From contig NC_092704.1 of assembly GCF_964275005.1 (NCBI RefSeq), forward strand, positions 5,352,048 through 5,416,047: DNA of 64,000 nt. Reading direction: 5' to 3'. Within the stretch, counting starts at the first letter, position 1; every line of letters begins with the position of its first letter. This DNA comes from Diadema setosum. Taxonomy: Eukaryota > Echinodermata > Echinoidea > Diadematoida > Diadematidae. Below, piece by piece: positions 12,430 to 23,531 of the stretch. A model generated the notes under the pieces. The model worked only from the letters and a program-made list of their open reading frames with translations. It had not been told where the DNA came from and did no database searches. The position numbers and the translations under genes were made by a program.

Positions 12430-13790
12430 TCATTTTAGAAAACCCTACTCACAGGATCTTAATGTCAACATATCAATTGATGGGTTTTCTCTTTGCGAGA
12501 AACAGGTTATTAGATTTTTAGGCATTACAATCGATTCTCATTTGACATGGAACGAACATATATCCTGTTTACAAAGGACCCTATCAAGAAATATTGGTGT
12601 ACTCTGGAAGTTGAAAGATCTCTTATCAGAACGATCCCTGATTATTTTATATAATTCTTTAATTTTCCCTCACATATTGTATTCAAATATTGTATGGGGA
12701 AATTGTAGTATTACTAAACTGAATTCATTGTATTTACTCCAAAAGCGTGCTATTCGTATTATTACTAATTCCACATATTTATCTCATACAGATCCTTTAT
12801 TTCATCGTTTGCATACTTTAAAGCTTCAGGACATCCACATCTTACAAACAGGTATATTTATGTACAAGTATGCAACAAATCAACTTCCCTCTTTATTTCA
12901 TAATATTTTTCACTTAAATTTGAATATACACACATATCCAACTCGCCGTTCGACAGATTTTCACCTTGTAAACCCCAAAACTGTTTTAGCTCAGAAATCA
13001 ATTAGACATTACGGTCCCGATGTCTGGAATAACCTACCTGATCAATTAAAGCAGTGTACTTCACTGTTTTCCTTTAAAGCTCATTTAAAAAAATATTTAT
13101 TATTGAAATATGTTTCCAGTTAGTAGTCTTTGATCAATGTATTTTTTCTTTTTTTTTGAAGTCTCAGTCAGCCCTGATCCATGCAAAGTGGTTTTTTTTT
13201 TCATTCCCTCCCGTTCCTTTCTTTGATAATGATATTGCATACATTCATTAAAGCGTATACCTTACCCCCAAAATAGGCATGCTACAGCCTTTATTCTCTC
13301 TTGCACTGTCACCTGCACACACGACACACTGTCACTCGCACACACCTACACTTTTATTGTCTACTATACCATGCAGCAGTCAATGGTGCTGCGTGCTGTT
13401 TTTTTCTTTTCTTGTTCTAAAGCGCCAAGTCACTATTTTTCTTTTCTGGTTTTTTTTTCTGTAGCAAAATGTGTTTTGTCTATTAAGATTAAGAGTTTTA
13501 TGAGTACATATATAATTGGTGTTGTATTACATTGGTATCACATATTCAGATAGGGCCTCATCCACGTCAAGCTCTGCTTATGATGACGGTCCCCTGTATT
13601 GATTTCTCCTTTGTTAATAGATACAGTATGCCTTAATATGTTATTTTGATTCATAATTATGCCACTTCAGACTGAATGTTGTTACGCAAATGATTTTTCT
13701 TTGTATTGATTTGTATGTATCTGTATCATTTTGTTTTCATTTGCAATTGTATTCGGAGAAAGAAAATGCAGAAATAAACCAACCAAACAA
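12430..13790 (+). mobile_element. 3' part of a CR1/L2-like LINE
   Basis: From about 12,440 one frame runs open to 13,123. It contains RFLGITIDSHLTWNEHI, the usual LINE reverse-transcriptase thumb motif (FLGV.ID..L.W..HI). It then has LYNSLIFPHILYSNIVWG, LQKRAIRIIT and a C-terminal GPDVWNNLPDQL. These match the last quarter of non-LTR retrotransposon ORF2. The apparent start at 12,542 is a TTG inside the open frame, not a real start. A 3' UTR of about 650 bp follows with a hairpin near 13,552-13,592 carrying CAAGCTCTGCTT, and it ends in AATAAACCAACCAAACAAAC. The palm, endonuclease and ORF1 are absent: this is a 5'-truncated copy with a fairly intact remaining frame, hence not very old. Confidence 0.85.
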
Positions 13791-13902
13791 ACAAACAAGA
13801 CAAACCCCAAATGTGTTTTTTCGTCATTATAAGGCCCGGGCAGCACAGACCACTCAAAATATCGAAGGATAATCCATTTTCTATTTATATACCCCCTCTT
13901 CC

Positions 13903-13907
<5 letters not shown>

Positions 13908-13937
<30 letters not shown>

Positions 13938-13941
13938 TTTG

Positions 13942-13972
<31 letters not shown>

Positions 13973-13980
13973 GTCACTCC
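13908..13980. repeat. C-run and CT-rich microsatellite
   Basis: C13 followed by CT dinucleotides broken by TGTTTG and TGTCTC. The 176-codon ORF through it is an artefact of the repeat. Confidence 0.9.
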
Positions 13981-13999
13981 CTGTCTCTACCTCACTCAC

Positions 14000-14732
14000 T
14001 ATCAGCTTCGTTTGAAATTAATCTATACAGCGAAAAAATACACCTCAACTTTCCGCTCATCTATCTCTTTTCACATAACGTTCTGCTCGGAACTAATTTA
14101 CAGCAAACAAAATATTCCTTTTCCTCAACTCATCACTCGTCTCTCCTCTTCGCTTTTAAATTTCACAGGGAACCACTTATCTGCCATCACCCATTATTAT
14201 CTATCCTTCCTTTTCAACGATAATTTTTTGAAGGACTTTACCAAAAAGGTGTTATACCGGAAAACTTCCTTATTATTACTCTTACCATGGCGAGTTTCAC
14301 AAAGTAATAAAACTTCCCTAAATAGCGAGACCCGAAAATAAGCCCTGCCTTACTGATCCGACGAATACGAGCATTCAGACACATAAAGAACGGGCTATAT
14401 CCAGACGTCGTATATCCATAAGAGAACTCGCTAGTATGAAAGGGGGTGTAACAGCGTGCAGCTGAGGTTTTACATTATACGTGGGAATGCGAAATGTGTC
14501 TCGGATGACCCAACGGAATGGGGTTGTGCTATATAAAGGCGAAATGAAGGTGGAGTTGAGCGGTCAACGTGAGACGTCAGCATCGACAGACCGTAGAGAG
14601 GGACATCTCTAAGGGTCATTTAAAATAAGACGTGTCAATCCCCTTCAGACCATAAAAACCTAATAACAATAATAGCTATTATCATTATCTCTTTCAGTAT
14701 TCATCTTTTATTTATTTCCATTTCACTCATAA
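14000..14732. other. Gene-free stretch
   Basis: No domain or element was recognised. The open frame reaching 14,341 starts in the CT repeat and has no known motif. Confidence 0.4.
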
Positions 14733-15015
14733 GGCGCGGTCAGACTGGCAAAAGATCGCGAAGTTTAAGATCGCGATCTTTAAGATCACGAAGTTTTGCC
14801 AGTGTGACCGCAAACTTCCCGCTAAACTTCTCGCGAAACTTCTCGATCTGTTTGCGGGCGTTGTCTCCGAAGCGCGAGGCCATTGTCATGTTCAGATGTG
14901 CATTGTTACATCACAATCACTAGCCATCGGACGGCGCATTCTTTCTTGCGCGCGTACGAATGGCCCAAACTTCGCGATCTTAAACTTCTCGATCTTTTGC
15001 CAGTCTGACCGCGTC
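14733..15015. mobile_element. MITE with GCGGTCAGACTGGC inverted ends
   Basis: The left end GCGCGGTCAGACTGGCAAAA and the right end TTTTGCCAGTCTGACCGCG pair. The match continues inward through AGATCGCGAAGTTTAAGATC against its partner near 14,970-14,995. A third partial copy of the end motif (TTTTGCCAGTGTGACCGC) sits inside near 14,794. About 280 bp, non-coding. The target duplication is not clear. Confidence 0.8.
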
Positions 15016-15126
15016 TATTGATACACATTCAGTCGACATGGCGATTGTATAAATACATTAAATAAATGTACATAACATTACATCTCATGCCAAATAGCAT
15101 AATGAAGAGATGTGATGGATTTATTT

Positions 15127-15153
15127 TATTCTTTTTTTTTTGGGGGGGGGGGG
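15127..15153. repeat. Poly(T)/poly(G) tract
   Basis: About ten T followed by a run of G, similar to the tract near 578-623. Confidence 0.8.
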
Positions 15154-15329
15154 TAAAAACCATGACTCGACTCCCTCTCCTAATCATACATACACTATCA
15201 AGCAATCTTATTTGTATCATCCAGGATAACTAAATGCACTTATCTATAGATTAATGAAAATGAAGACGGAACTGAAATGTTACTTTTCAAGCTCAAATCG
15301 AGTTCAACTTCACACTTATTTTGTTTTTT

Positions 15330-15751
15330 TTTTTCACAATGAAATTATATAACGTAAATCTCACTTTCTTCCGTGACAGACATAATGCATGTAAATTTGT
15401 ACAGAGAAAACAACAATTGAAAACCTACAACAGTGATACATTGCAATGGGTGCTGAGGTAACGAAAGTGAAATAATTGTCAGCATGCACAATAAAGTGTA
15501 AAATAAAGAACCAACTAAAAGACGGTTGCTTGGAGAGTACGGGCCCCTCTTGGATAAAAAGATCGATGAAAAAATTGATTGAAAACAGAAACAAAGCAGC
15601 ACAAAAAGTTCAGCAGTCCACTGAGAGAAAGACGGACAAACACTTACACAAAAAACAACAACAAACAAACAAACATGAAACAAGACTAGGACAGCAACAA
15701 GACTACTTGTGGGGAAAAATATTAGCGGCGATGATAGAAAATAACCCACAG
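15330..15751 (-). mobile_element. LINE 3' UTR, antisense
   Basis: Read on the minus strand, this stretch resembles the 3' UTR of the LINE at 4,100-5,134. It has a TAGTC-TGTTTCATGTTTGTT-type block, a pyrimidine-rich middle, then GGGGCCCGTACTCTCCAAGC, which aligns to the hairpin region of that LINE, and an A-rich end near 15,330. The 134-codon open frame on this strand reads through a UTR and should not be taken as a gene. Confidence 0.6.
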
Positions 15752-16172
15752 TGCAGATTTTACAAACTAATAAGCCTATAAACTAATCCGATTCTGAGGG
15801 GTCGTCATCATAGGAATGTAATAGAAACCTCAATATCTTTTTAAATGGGTATATAGAAAAATGAGCAGATTTTCTATCATGATTCAGGAAATTCCATTAA
15901 CATGATTAATTTGGTCCAGTATAAATAAGTGTGTTCTTTGCTAGAATCGTTCGAAGAACTGGTAAATGAAACTCATTAGAGCGTCGAGTGGGGTAATTAT
16001 ATATGGTATGATTGATTTTTTAAGAACATAGAATCAAACATCGGCGGGAGTAAACTGTTACCATACATGTACATAAATTGGCCTGTAAATTTAAAGAAAA
16101 ATAATTTACTGGTTTTTAATAGCTTATTACAGGCAAACAGTGCATTTGTATGTGAACGTATGGGAGAATAGC
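15752..16172. repeat. Dispersed repeat, uninterrupted copy
   Basis: About 420 bp from GCAGATTTTACAAACTAATA to GGAGAATAGCAA. It recurs, split, at 16,381-16,559 and 19,357-19,590. The intact copy shows what the second copy looked like before a DNA transposon entered it. Confidence 0.85.
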
Positions 16173-16380
16173 AAATCTTGACATCACGACAGGAGACGAG
16201 ACTAGCGTGATAAAGAGGTAACAAAGTAGATAGGAATATGCAACAGAGACAACGATCCTTGGAGATTTGAGGAAGAAAAAAACAACAACAAACTCTTCAA
16301 CTGCGAACTATAGGTTAAAGAAAGTCTAATCATAGCCTTAGCTTAGGTAATAGTAGCGATAATTAAAAAAACACCGGCAA

Positions 16381-16559
16381 TGCAGATTTTACAGACGGGT
16401 AACAAATAAGTATATAAACTAAACCGATTCTGAAGCGTCGTCATTATAGGACTGTATTAGAAAAAAAAAATCCTATAACTAGAAGAGTATATAGGAGGAG
16501 ATTTTCTATCATGATTCAGGGAATTCCATTAATTTGGTCTAGTCTAAATAAGTGTGTTC
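16381..16559. repeat. Dispersed repeat, second copy, left part
   Basis: Matches 15,752-15,935 of the intact copy and breaks off at GTGTGTTC, where the DNA transposon at 16,560 begins. Confidence 0.85.
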
Positions 16560-17082
16560 ACTGTAAAAAAAAAAAAATAAATAACTTAGCTTTCATTAGT
16601 AATTACACAATTTTCATGCTTCCAATGAAATGAAAAACTCAAATTTTTCAGGTTAATTAAATTTTATCAAGTTTTCCTAACTGAAAAAGCACAAATCAAA
16701 ATGTTGAGTTAATAAAACGTATTTCTTATGAATTAATTCTTCTAATGTATAATTCAATTAGCTTTACAAAATTAAAATAAGTGATAGTAATTCATGTATG
16801 ATATTAGAGTTAAAAAGTCCCGCAAGTGTAGTAATACTCATCCTTTATAGTAGCAGCAACTGCAAGCAAATCTTATGTGTGTCTCCGTTACTTAATTATG
16901 TCTCATTCGATTTCCTAGTGAGAATCTGTATACGGAGTTAGTTTGAAGTAACTTAAAATAGTAACTTTTATGAATTTCATATGAGTTTAATCGACTGGTA
17001 ATTGCCCATATTTTAGTCTATTTATCCCCCCTCCCCCCCGTGAATGTCTCTGTGAATTATCGATGGACAGGGTGATTATTGT

Positions 17083-17086
17083 TATA

Positions 17087-17134
<48 letters not shown>
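17083..17134. repeat. ATT microsatellite
   Basis: About 17 ATT units inside the 2.8-kb transposon. Confidence 0.9.
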
Positions 17135-18336
17135 ACCACCCCTAAGATGGAGAGAGGGAACTAAAAATATAAAAAAAAAAGACAGGAAAAAAGAAGATCA
17201 TTTTTTCAACTCAGTATTCATCAGTTGGGAAACTGATATGACATAAACTTTGGGTTCTGTACCCCCTTATAGACCTACATATCTACGAGAGCAGGGGCCA
17301 TAGAGCCCCCCCCCCCCCCCCCAATTCAATGTCAATTCTTGGATCGGCCGACACAGGTGAGATATACTGAGCACCGATCTATATATGAAAAGAATCTGGG
17401 TATTGTTCGAGATTTTAACGAAGACGGTTATCACCGTGTAACCACTCACAAACATGATTCTGCATGCTTGTTTCGGGCGGGGGGGCAATCAATTTCGGCC
17501 TATAACTTGTAGTAGGCCTATAAGCCTGTGTGCCATTTAAGACCCCCATTTTTACACCCGTTATCATTCTGTGTTCTTTTTACTTATTTCATTTTATCAA
17601 AAGTTACAGATGGCCCCCTGGATCTATCAATGCTGTTACATTAATCACTGCGATTGATTGATCTTATGCTAATTATGGTATAAAAGTGTTCAATGACAAT
17701 TTCCAATAAGAAAACAAAGGAAAAATAAAAAACAAAGAAATTCATTTGAAATTATAAAAAAGAATTATAAACATAAGAAAATGGCTTTTGGAAGTCCTTA
17801 AGTGTCTGATGTACAGTTGTTAAATATGTCAAAATGGACTTACAAATAATAAAGAAATAGCTAGACTCTGAATGCTCTTAATCAGGCTAAAATAATATGC
17901 TGGGCCTAATTTGCACAAATAATTGATTAAGTGACCAATTAAAGTTAGAAATTGATAATTAAACAAAACATTAAGACATGTAAGACATAATCTTGTAGAT
18001 TACGATGTGGTTGTCACACAGGCCAAATTTCACTGCGATCATGAAACTAACGGTCGATATCTTGTGGGGGGGGGGCGAAATTTAATCCCAAAACGCAGGT
18101 TTTAGCATTATAGCCAAATAAGCCCAACCCGTTAAGGATAAGCAAACTAATTAATTCTTATATAACAGTTTATTCGTTTTGGAACTCAATGACATTGTGT
18201 TTGATCTCATACAAATTCCAAGTACGACCCAAAATATTATACCAGTTCATTCATGTCATAAATGTATTTAGTATATACAAGGAGGTACAGTACCTCCTTG
18301 GTATAAAATGTGAATGTGTGTATGTGTGATCTTAAT

Positions 18337-18369
18337 TGTGTGTGTGTGTGTGTGTGTGTGTACGTGTGT
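18337..18369. repeat. GT microsatellite
   Basis: About 14 GT units, then GTACGTGTGTGG. Confidence 0.85.
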
Positions 18370-19356
18370 GGATGAGTGCAAACACCCTATTAGAACTAAT
18401 CTATCCATGGACACAACTGACTTCTTCCCATGCAGTTTAAACCTCATCTACCCAACTGGAAAATGTGATACAAGTTGATTAAGTTGCACAATCCTTGTTT
18501 TGACTTGGTTTCTGTATCGATCATGAATATTCATGAGAGAGCATCTAACATGCAAAAAGTAGAGGAAATAGGTAAAAGACATAAAAACCCAAAGTATAGT
18601 AGTCTTTGTTTAAACTTTGAAGTGTGTTAGAAATTGTATCATTTGTTATCAACTATTTTAACTTGTGTTATGACGATGCACATCATATTTTAATAGGACT
18701 AATATTATGTAGAAGCTGTCGTTAGTAACCATGCCTTAAACCTTTTCAGTTATCAGCCCATATATAAAGAACTAATACATTAGCCATGTATCTAGGAATA
18801 GGAGGTATACTTTAGGTATACAGATAGATATAGGGTATGATGTAGGTCTTGAATATTAGATTAGAAATACTAAAGTAGTTGTATGTGATCCGAGGTCAGG
18901 TTTGAAGATGAAAACATACTAGTAATGGTGTAAAAACACAACCATTAATGTTTTTTTTTCTTTTTAATTGTATTCAATATAGTAATATTATTACTGTCAA
19001 ATAATGGTGTGCTCCATGTAGATTCTACTTAATTCAAATTCTTGCAATTTACAAACATAGACTAAACCATCTTGTACATGGTACGTAAGAAAAATTAATA
19101 AAAATTACTATGAAAATCGATGCTCCAGCTGATTCTACTTAATTCATCCTTGTAAAATTAACAAACAAGCTTTAAGTAGATTTTAATTTCTGGAAATATT
19201 TAAGTAGATTTTACCTATATAAAACTAGTAAAATATACCCCATTAGGTTTCTTTATCAGAATTTAATTTTGGAATAAGTTATATTTACTCAAAAAATTGA
19301 TGCAATCTGTTGAAGAAATTAAATTGAGTAGAATCAACATTTTTTTTTTTTACAGT

Positions 19357-19590
19357 GTTCTTTGCTAGAAACGTTCAAAGAAGTGGTTAATGAAATTCAT
19401 TAGAGCGTCGAGTGGGGTAATCATGGAATGACTGATTTTTGAGAAACATCGAAATAAAAATAGGGGGAGCATACTGTTAACATACATGTACATAAATTGG
19501 CCTAAGTTAAAGAAAATAAATTATTGGTTTTTGTTAGTTTATTACAGGCAAACAGTACATCTGTATGTGAACGTATGGGAGAATAGCAAT
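19357..19590. repeat. Dispersed repeat, second copy, right part
   Basis: Continues the split copy from TTCTTTGCTAGAA to GGAGAATAGCAA and matches 15,934-16,172. It abuts the antisense LINE remains, so this repeat may be the 3' flank or UTR of that LINE. Confidence 0.8.
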
Positions 19591-21685
19591 TTAATTGAAA
19601 AAAAAAATCTGTTGGTTGAATAATTCTTGAACCACTCCAAGGCCTTCCAGCGTATTTCACAGTGCAATAACTTGTGGAGTAAAATGTTATGATTAATTAT
19701 ATCGAAGGCCTTGAAAAATTCCAAGAACATACTAATTAAATGAGAAAGATTGTCAGTTGCATTAACGACACTGCCGATTACCATGAAGAACTACGCGTAT
19801 TAGTACTATATTTTTCACGGAAACCAAACTGCTCGGGAATTTGTAAATATTTTGTTCACATTAAAAGAAAAAAATTATAATTCCGATGTATATGTTTATA
19901 GGTTAGGGCGGTCCGCGGACTACAGTTATTTAGTTAACTTTGCCCAATGCCTGGCAGCCCTGTCAGGTGCATCCAGTGTTTAGGATTTTTTGTGTTATTG
20001 TATTGATTGATTATTTTGAGTTTTGTAATTGATTGTGTATTGTATGTTTTCTGCCAAATAAAATAATAATAATAATAATAATAATATCTTTTAAAGTACT
20101 TTGGACAGTGAAGATAATAAAGAGATTGGACGATTGTTGCCTTTCTTAAATATTGGTATTACGTCGGCAAATTTCATTTTATAAGGAAACACACCATTAG
20201 AAATTGACAATTAATTAAGAGTGTGAACCAAAGGATTTGCAGCCGATGATATAACACCTTTAAGAATACAATCATCTCTATCATCATTACCGGAACTTCG
20301 TTTGTATTAGAGAGGATACAATATCCATAATCCTACATCTATTTGTTGGACTTACCAAAAAAAAATGGAGTTGAGGTAGCTCTGGCCTACAAATTCGGTA
20401 AAATTCTGTTCTGTAGCCGGAATACCTTGAGCAATCGCTTCACCTATTTGTGAGAAATAAGAATTAAAAGCATTTGCAATATCATACAATTTTATTTCAC
20501 CAATTTCTTTTTTTTTTATATTCATAGCCTGCTTTTAAACTTTCCAGGTATTCTTGATATCGAACTTGAATCTAAACAACTACTGAGAATAATGCTTTCT
20601 CTTTTCCATTTGTAAAATCCTAATTCATGTATTTTTGTACGATGTCTACCTGTTCTTTGATCGTTCAGGGTTTTTTTTTTTTTTTCCCATTTTGTATTCA
20701 TAATACAATCGACTTTTTTTCTGTTGATTGAACGAAGAACTGATTTTGAAATCCACGGCAACATAGGTGTCTTTTTATAAACTATTTCATTTATTTATTT
20801 ATGTATTTGCTTTGGCATAATGTCATCCAAAAGAACATGAAAAATTTCCATAAATATATCAAAAGAAAGATTAGCATCATCACTTGCATATACTTGTGAC
20901 CAATCAGCGTTATCACGAGCGACATCAAGACTTGCTAACTTTTCGCATGAAACTGTACGTGTGAACAAAGGGCATGAAGATTTTGCATCATTGACTAATG
21001 TTTTCAAAGCAAAATGAGTCATAATTGGAAATGGTCAGTCACATCTGAGAAAAAAAAGGAAGAATCGGAAAGAGGTAAGATATTGCAAAACAAGTTGTCA
21101 ATTAAAGTAGCGGAGTGATCGTGACAAGAATCGGTTTCGAAATGAGTGGGGGAAAGGATGAAGACAAACGTGTTTCAAGAAACTCACTTGAGACATGTTC
21201 ATTTCCAGATTTCAGCGAATCAATATTATAATCACGAAGTTTCGAAAAACTGGGTGTTTTGCCAGGTCTGAGAGATAAGTCAAAAAGTCTAGAATATTTG
21301 ATTTGGGAGGTTTGCATATGATAACACATTTCTACATCATACGATATGAATTCTATAAAAGAGGGATTCAACAGTGTTATCCATTCTACAAATATTATCG
21401 TTGTGAACAATACATTTGTAAATACTTAATACGTATTATGCAACACCGCCTCCACTTCTGTCCGATCTATTACTGACATACATATCGTATCCGTCAACTG
21501 CAAAGGAATCTTCCGAAGTGGAAGTCAACCAGGTTTCGCTAAGTCCAATGACAGCGAGTGATTGACTAGCATCGGATTCTAATAAAAACTTTAACTCATC
21601 AAATTGTTTGTTCAAACTCCTTATGTTTAAATGCAACAAAGAAAACGTGTCTTTAGAAAAATTGTAGTACACATCTTAACATTAA
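19591..21685 (-). mobile_element. Decayed antisense CR1/L2-like LINE (endonuclease and reverse transcriptase)
   Basis: Reading from high to low coordinates, three LINE blocks appear in order. (1) 21,672-21,436 has LLHLNIRSLNKQFDELKFLL and VIGLSETWL, the start of an APE-type endonuclease. (2) About 20,200-20,095 translates to FADVIPIFKKGNNRPISLL, the N-terminal reverse-transcriptase motif. (3) About 19,784-19,590 has FKAFDIINHNILLHKL, RWKALEWFKNY and NR, the palm motif region. Shorter frames between them (20,522-21,022, 21,102-21,410) fill the linker. The frame is broken repeatedly and a 200-bp insertion with an AAT tail sits at about 19,890-20,090. This is an old dead copy; the C-terminal thumb is missing. 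Confidence 0.8.
19890..20090 (+). mobile_element. Short retroposon tail inserted in the LINE
   Basis: A unique 170-bp stretch ending GCCAAATAAAATAATAATAA interrupts the antisense LINE between its N-terminal and palm motifs. An AATAAA-like signal followed by (AAT)n is the usual 3' end of a non-LTR element or SINE. I cannot name the family. Confidence 0.5.
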
Positions 21686-21881
21686 TTACACTCTAAAAAT
21701 ACAAATGTTGAATTAGCATTTAAAAGGGCCGAGGAGTGACAACATTTTCAAAGTGTTGGTTTTCCTGCTAGATTCAACATTTAAAATGTTATCTTAAAAG
21801 TTGGATGCAACACTTCAAAAAATGCTGTCACTCCTCGGCCCTTTTAAATGTTGATTCAACATTTGCGTTTTTAGAGTGTAA
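21686..21881. mobile_element. Palindromic MITE, 196 bp
   Basis: TTACACTCTAAAAA at the left and TTTTTAGAGTGTAA at the right pair. The arms continue almost perfectly inward through AAAAGGGCCGAGGAGTGAC. TA or TTA borders both ends. It sits at the 5' side of the antisense LINE endonuclease block, either inserted into the LINE or next to it. Confidence 0.85.
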
Positions 21882-22855
21882 CAGTTATATAATTACATGA
21901 CGTGTTCAAAATTCAATCATTTCTAAAAATCATAAGGTAGTTAATTGACTAATGAATTAAGATTTAATCGGCAACGAAAGTGTCATAAGGAGTTGCTTGT
22001 GTAATTGGTATCCCATCAACTGGGTCAAATTCAGATGTTACGTGTCTATAAAAAAAAAAAATGGTTTTCGTGTGGCACAAAGTGAAAGGATGCGTTCGAG
22101 AAATCAGCCATAACGAATGATGAAATTGTCAAAGATAAGAACCTGCGTTAATAGTAGAGCTGTAATGAGGGAGTGCCATATACTATGCTATGAGAGAATA
22201 ACCAGCAGACGAAGCGTGACAAAGCACGGGAATGTAATTGACAATGTGCATATAGGTAGCGTAAAGACCTGGATGAATAGAGGATCCCTGCGAATGAGGG
22301 AAGTAAAAGAATGCAGAAGAAAGGTTGGGCAAGAAGGGTCAATAACGATGAGAGAGAAGAACACGGAACACTGTCACACAACAGGTGAACGAGGATACAA
22401 CGAGTATCTCGGTGGGCTTCCGAAGTAAAATCAAAAGACATACGTTCATACACAAAATATTCGGGGGAGAATACAGAACGAAGCGGAGGGAATGCGCGTG
22501 ACCCTAAACAGAGAGCACTGCCCTACTGTTGCAATGAAACAAATAATCCGCCTCAGAAAGTATATACTATTACAGAAAGCATCGGCGCACACCTTCCAGT
22601 CAGCCACAGCCAGACACCGTTTAAAATTTAGCAGAGAGGAAGAAAACAAAGTATAAAAACAATCCAAATGAAAAATAAAAATACAAAACGGAATTCGAAT
22701 TGTCTGAATTTCAGTGAATGACACATTTAAGTGAAGGAACGTATTATTTAAAGGCAATTACTTAACCCCAAAAATGATATGGTCTCAGAATGCTTGAATC
22801 AGCTATAATCCAGGTTGTATTTTACATTTTATCATTACTTTAACATCATACATGT
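21882..22855. other. Gene-free stretch with unassigned ORFs
   Basis: Overlapping frames of about 100 codons occur on both strands (22,117-22,428 plus; 22,148-22,453 and 22,446-22,757 minus). They show no domain, no splice context and no signal I recognise. I consider them chance ORFs. Confidence 0.4.
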
Positions 22856-22859
22856 CATA

Positions 22860-23160
22860 GAATCCAGTTTGCTTGTGTCAAGGATGGCACGTGTTGTAAT
22901 TTCATTTTTTTTTCTTTATTTTCTTTTTTTCTTTCTAATTTGATTTCATGTCAGTTGACAATGGTTCCTTTGATTTTGTTTTATATCAGTTTGTAGTTTC
23001 CTTTAGTCATTATTCGTTTTCTTGCGTATTTTCTTAGGGTCTCATCTCCAAGCTTTGCTTTTTTCGTGGGAATATGCACTTTTTATTCCCATCCAATTTG
23101 TTCTATGCAAGTATATGATATTGATTTAGAATAAAAATACAACTATGTTTTCTTCTTTTT
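22860..23160 (+). mobile_element. LINE 3' UTR fragment
   Basis: A T-rich 3' UTR-like stretch contains GGGTCTCATCTCCAAGCTTT followed by GCTTTTTTCGTGGG. This aligns with the hairpin found in the 3' UTRs of the LINEs at 4.1-5.1, 12.4-13.8 and 15.3-15.7 kb. It ends in AGAATAAAAATAC. No coding part remains upstream. Confidence 0.55.
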
Positions 23161-23531
23161 ATTACTCATTTTCACATGTATTTTGTCAATTAATGCTATC
23201 AATTATTAATTGATTTATAAATTTATTAATAATTATTGCAGTTATTACAAATATGTTCTATTATATACAATATATAATTTCTTGGCTTATTTGATGGAAA
23301 AAATGAACTTTGGTTTTTTCAGACAGGACATTTAGAGCAACCAAACTTAAGAGCAACTAAACTCACGAATTGGAAATTTACCGAGTTTGTATTTATGTTA
23401 TTATTAAGCTTGTGAACCATCACAACTTTGAAACCAGTTTATTGATCGTTATATTGTAAGAATACGGTGTAAATGGTTACTGTTTTACTTCGAGGCACAC
23501 TAGCAGCACACGTCGAAGAAGTTGGCTGAAT

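Larger units (their letters stand above)
16560..19356. mobile_element. Non-autonomous DNA transposon, 2.8 kb, with empty-site proof
   Basis: The ends are ACTGTAAAAAAA and TTTTTTTACAGT, inverted repeats rich in A/T. GTTC lies on both sides (16,556-16,559 and 19,357-19,360). The related copy near 15,931 has a single GTTC at this point, so it acts as the empty site. The same bases also permit a CACTG... terminus with a 2-bp TT duplication, the form expected of CACTA-type elements, so the superfamily is open. No transposase ORF was recognised. The interior holds an ATT microsatellite (about 17,083-17,134), a C-run (17,307-17,322) and a GT run (18,337-18,362). Confidence 0.85.

Noticed and set aside
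13811-14341. 176-codon plus-strand ORF
   Set aside because: It starts in and is extended by a CT microsatellite; the remaining part has no known motif.
15345-15749. 134-codon hydrophobic minus-strand ORF that looks like a membrane protein
   Set aside because: The sequence aligns with LINE 3' UTR (pyrimidine-rich block and hairpin); the hydrophobicity comes from T-rich codons.
22117-22757. Overlapping about 100-codon ORFs on both strands
   Set aside because: No recognisable domain or gene structure; likely chance.
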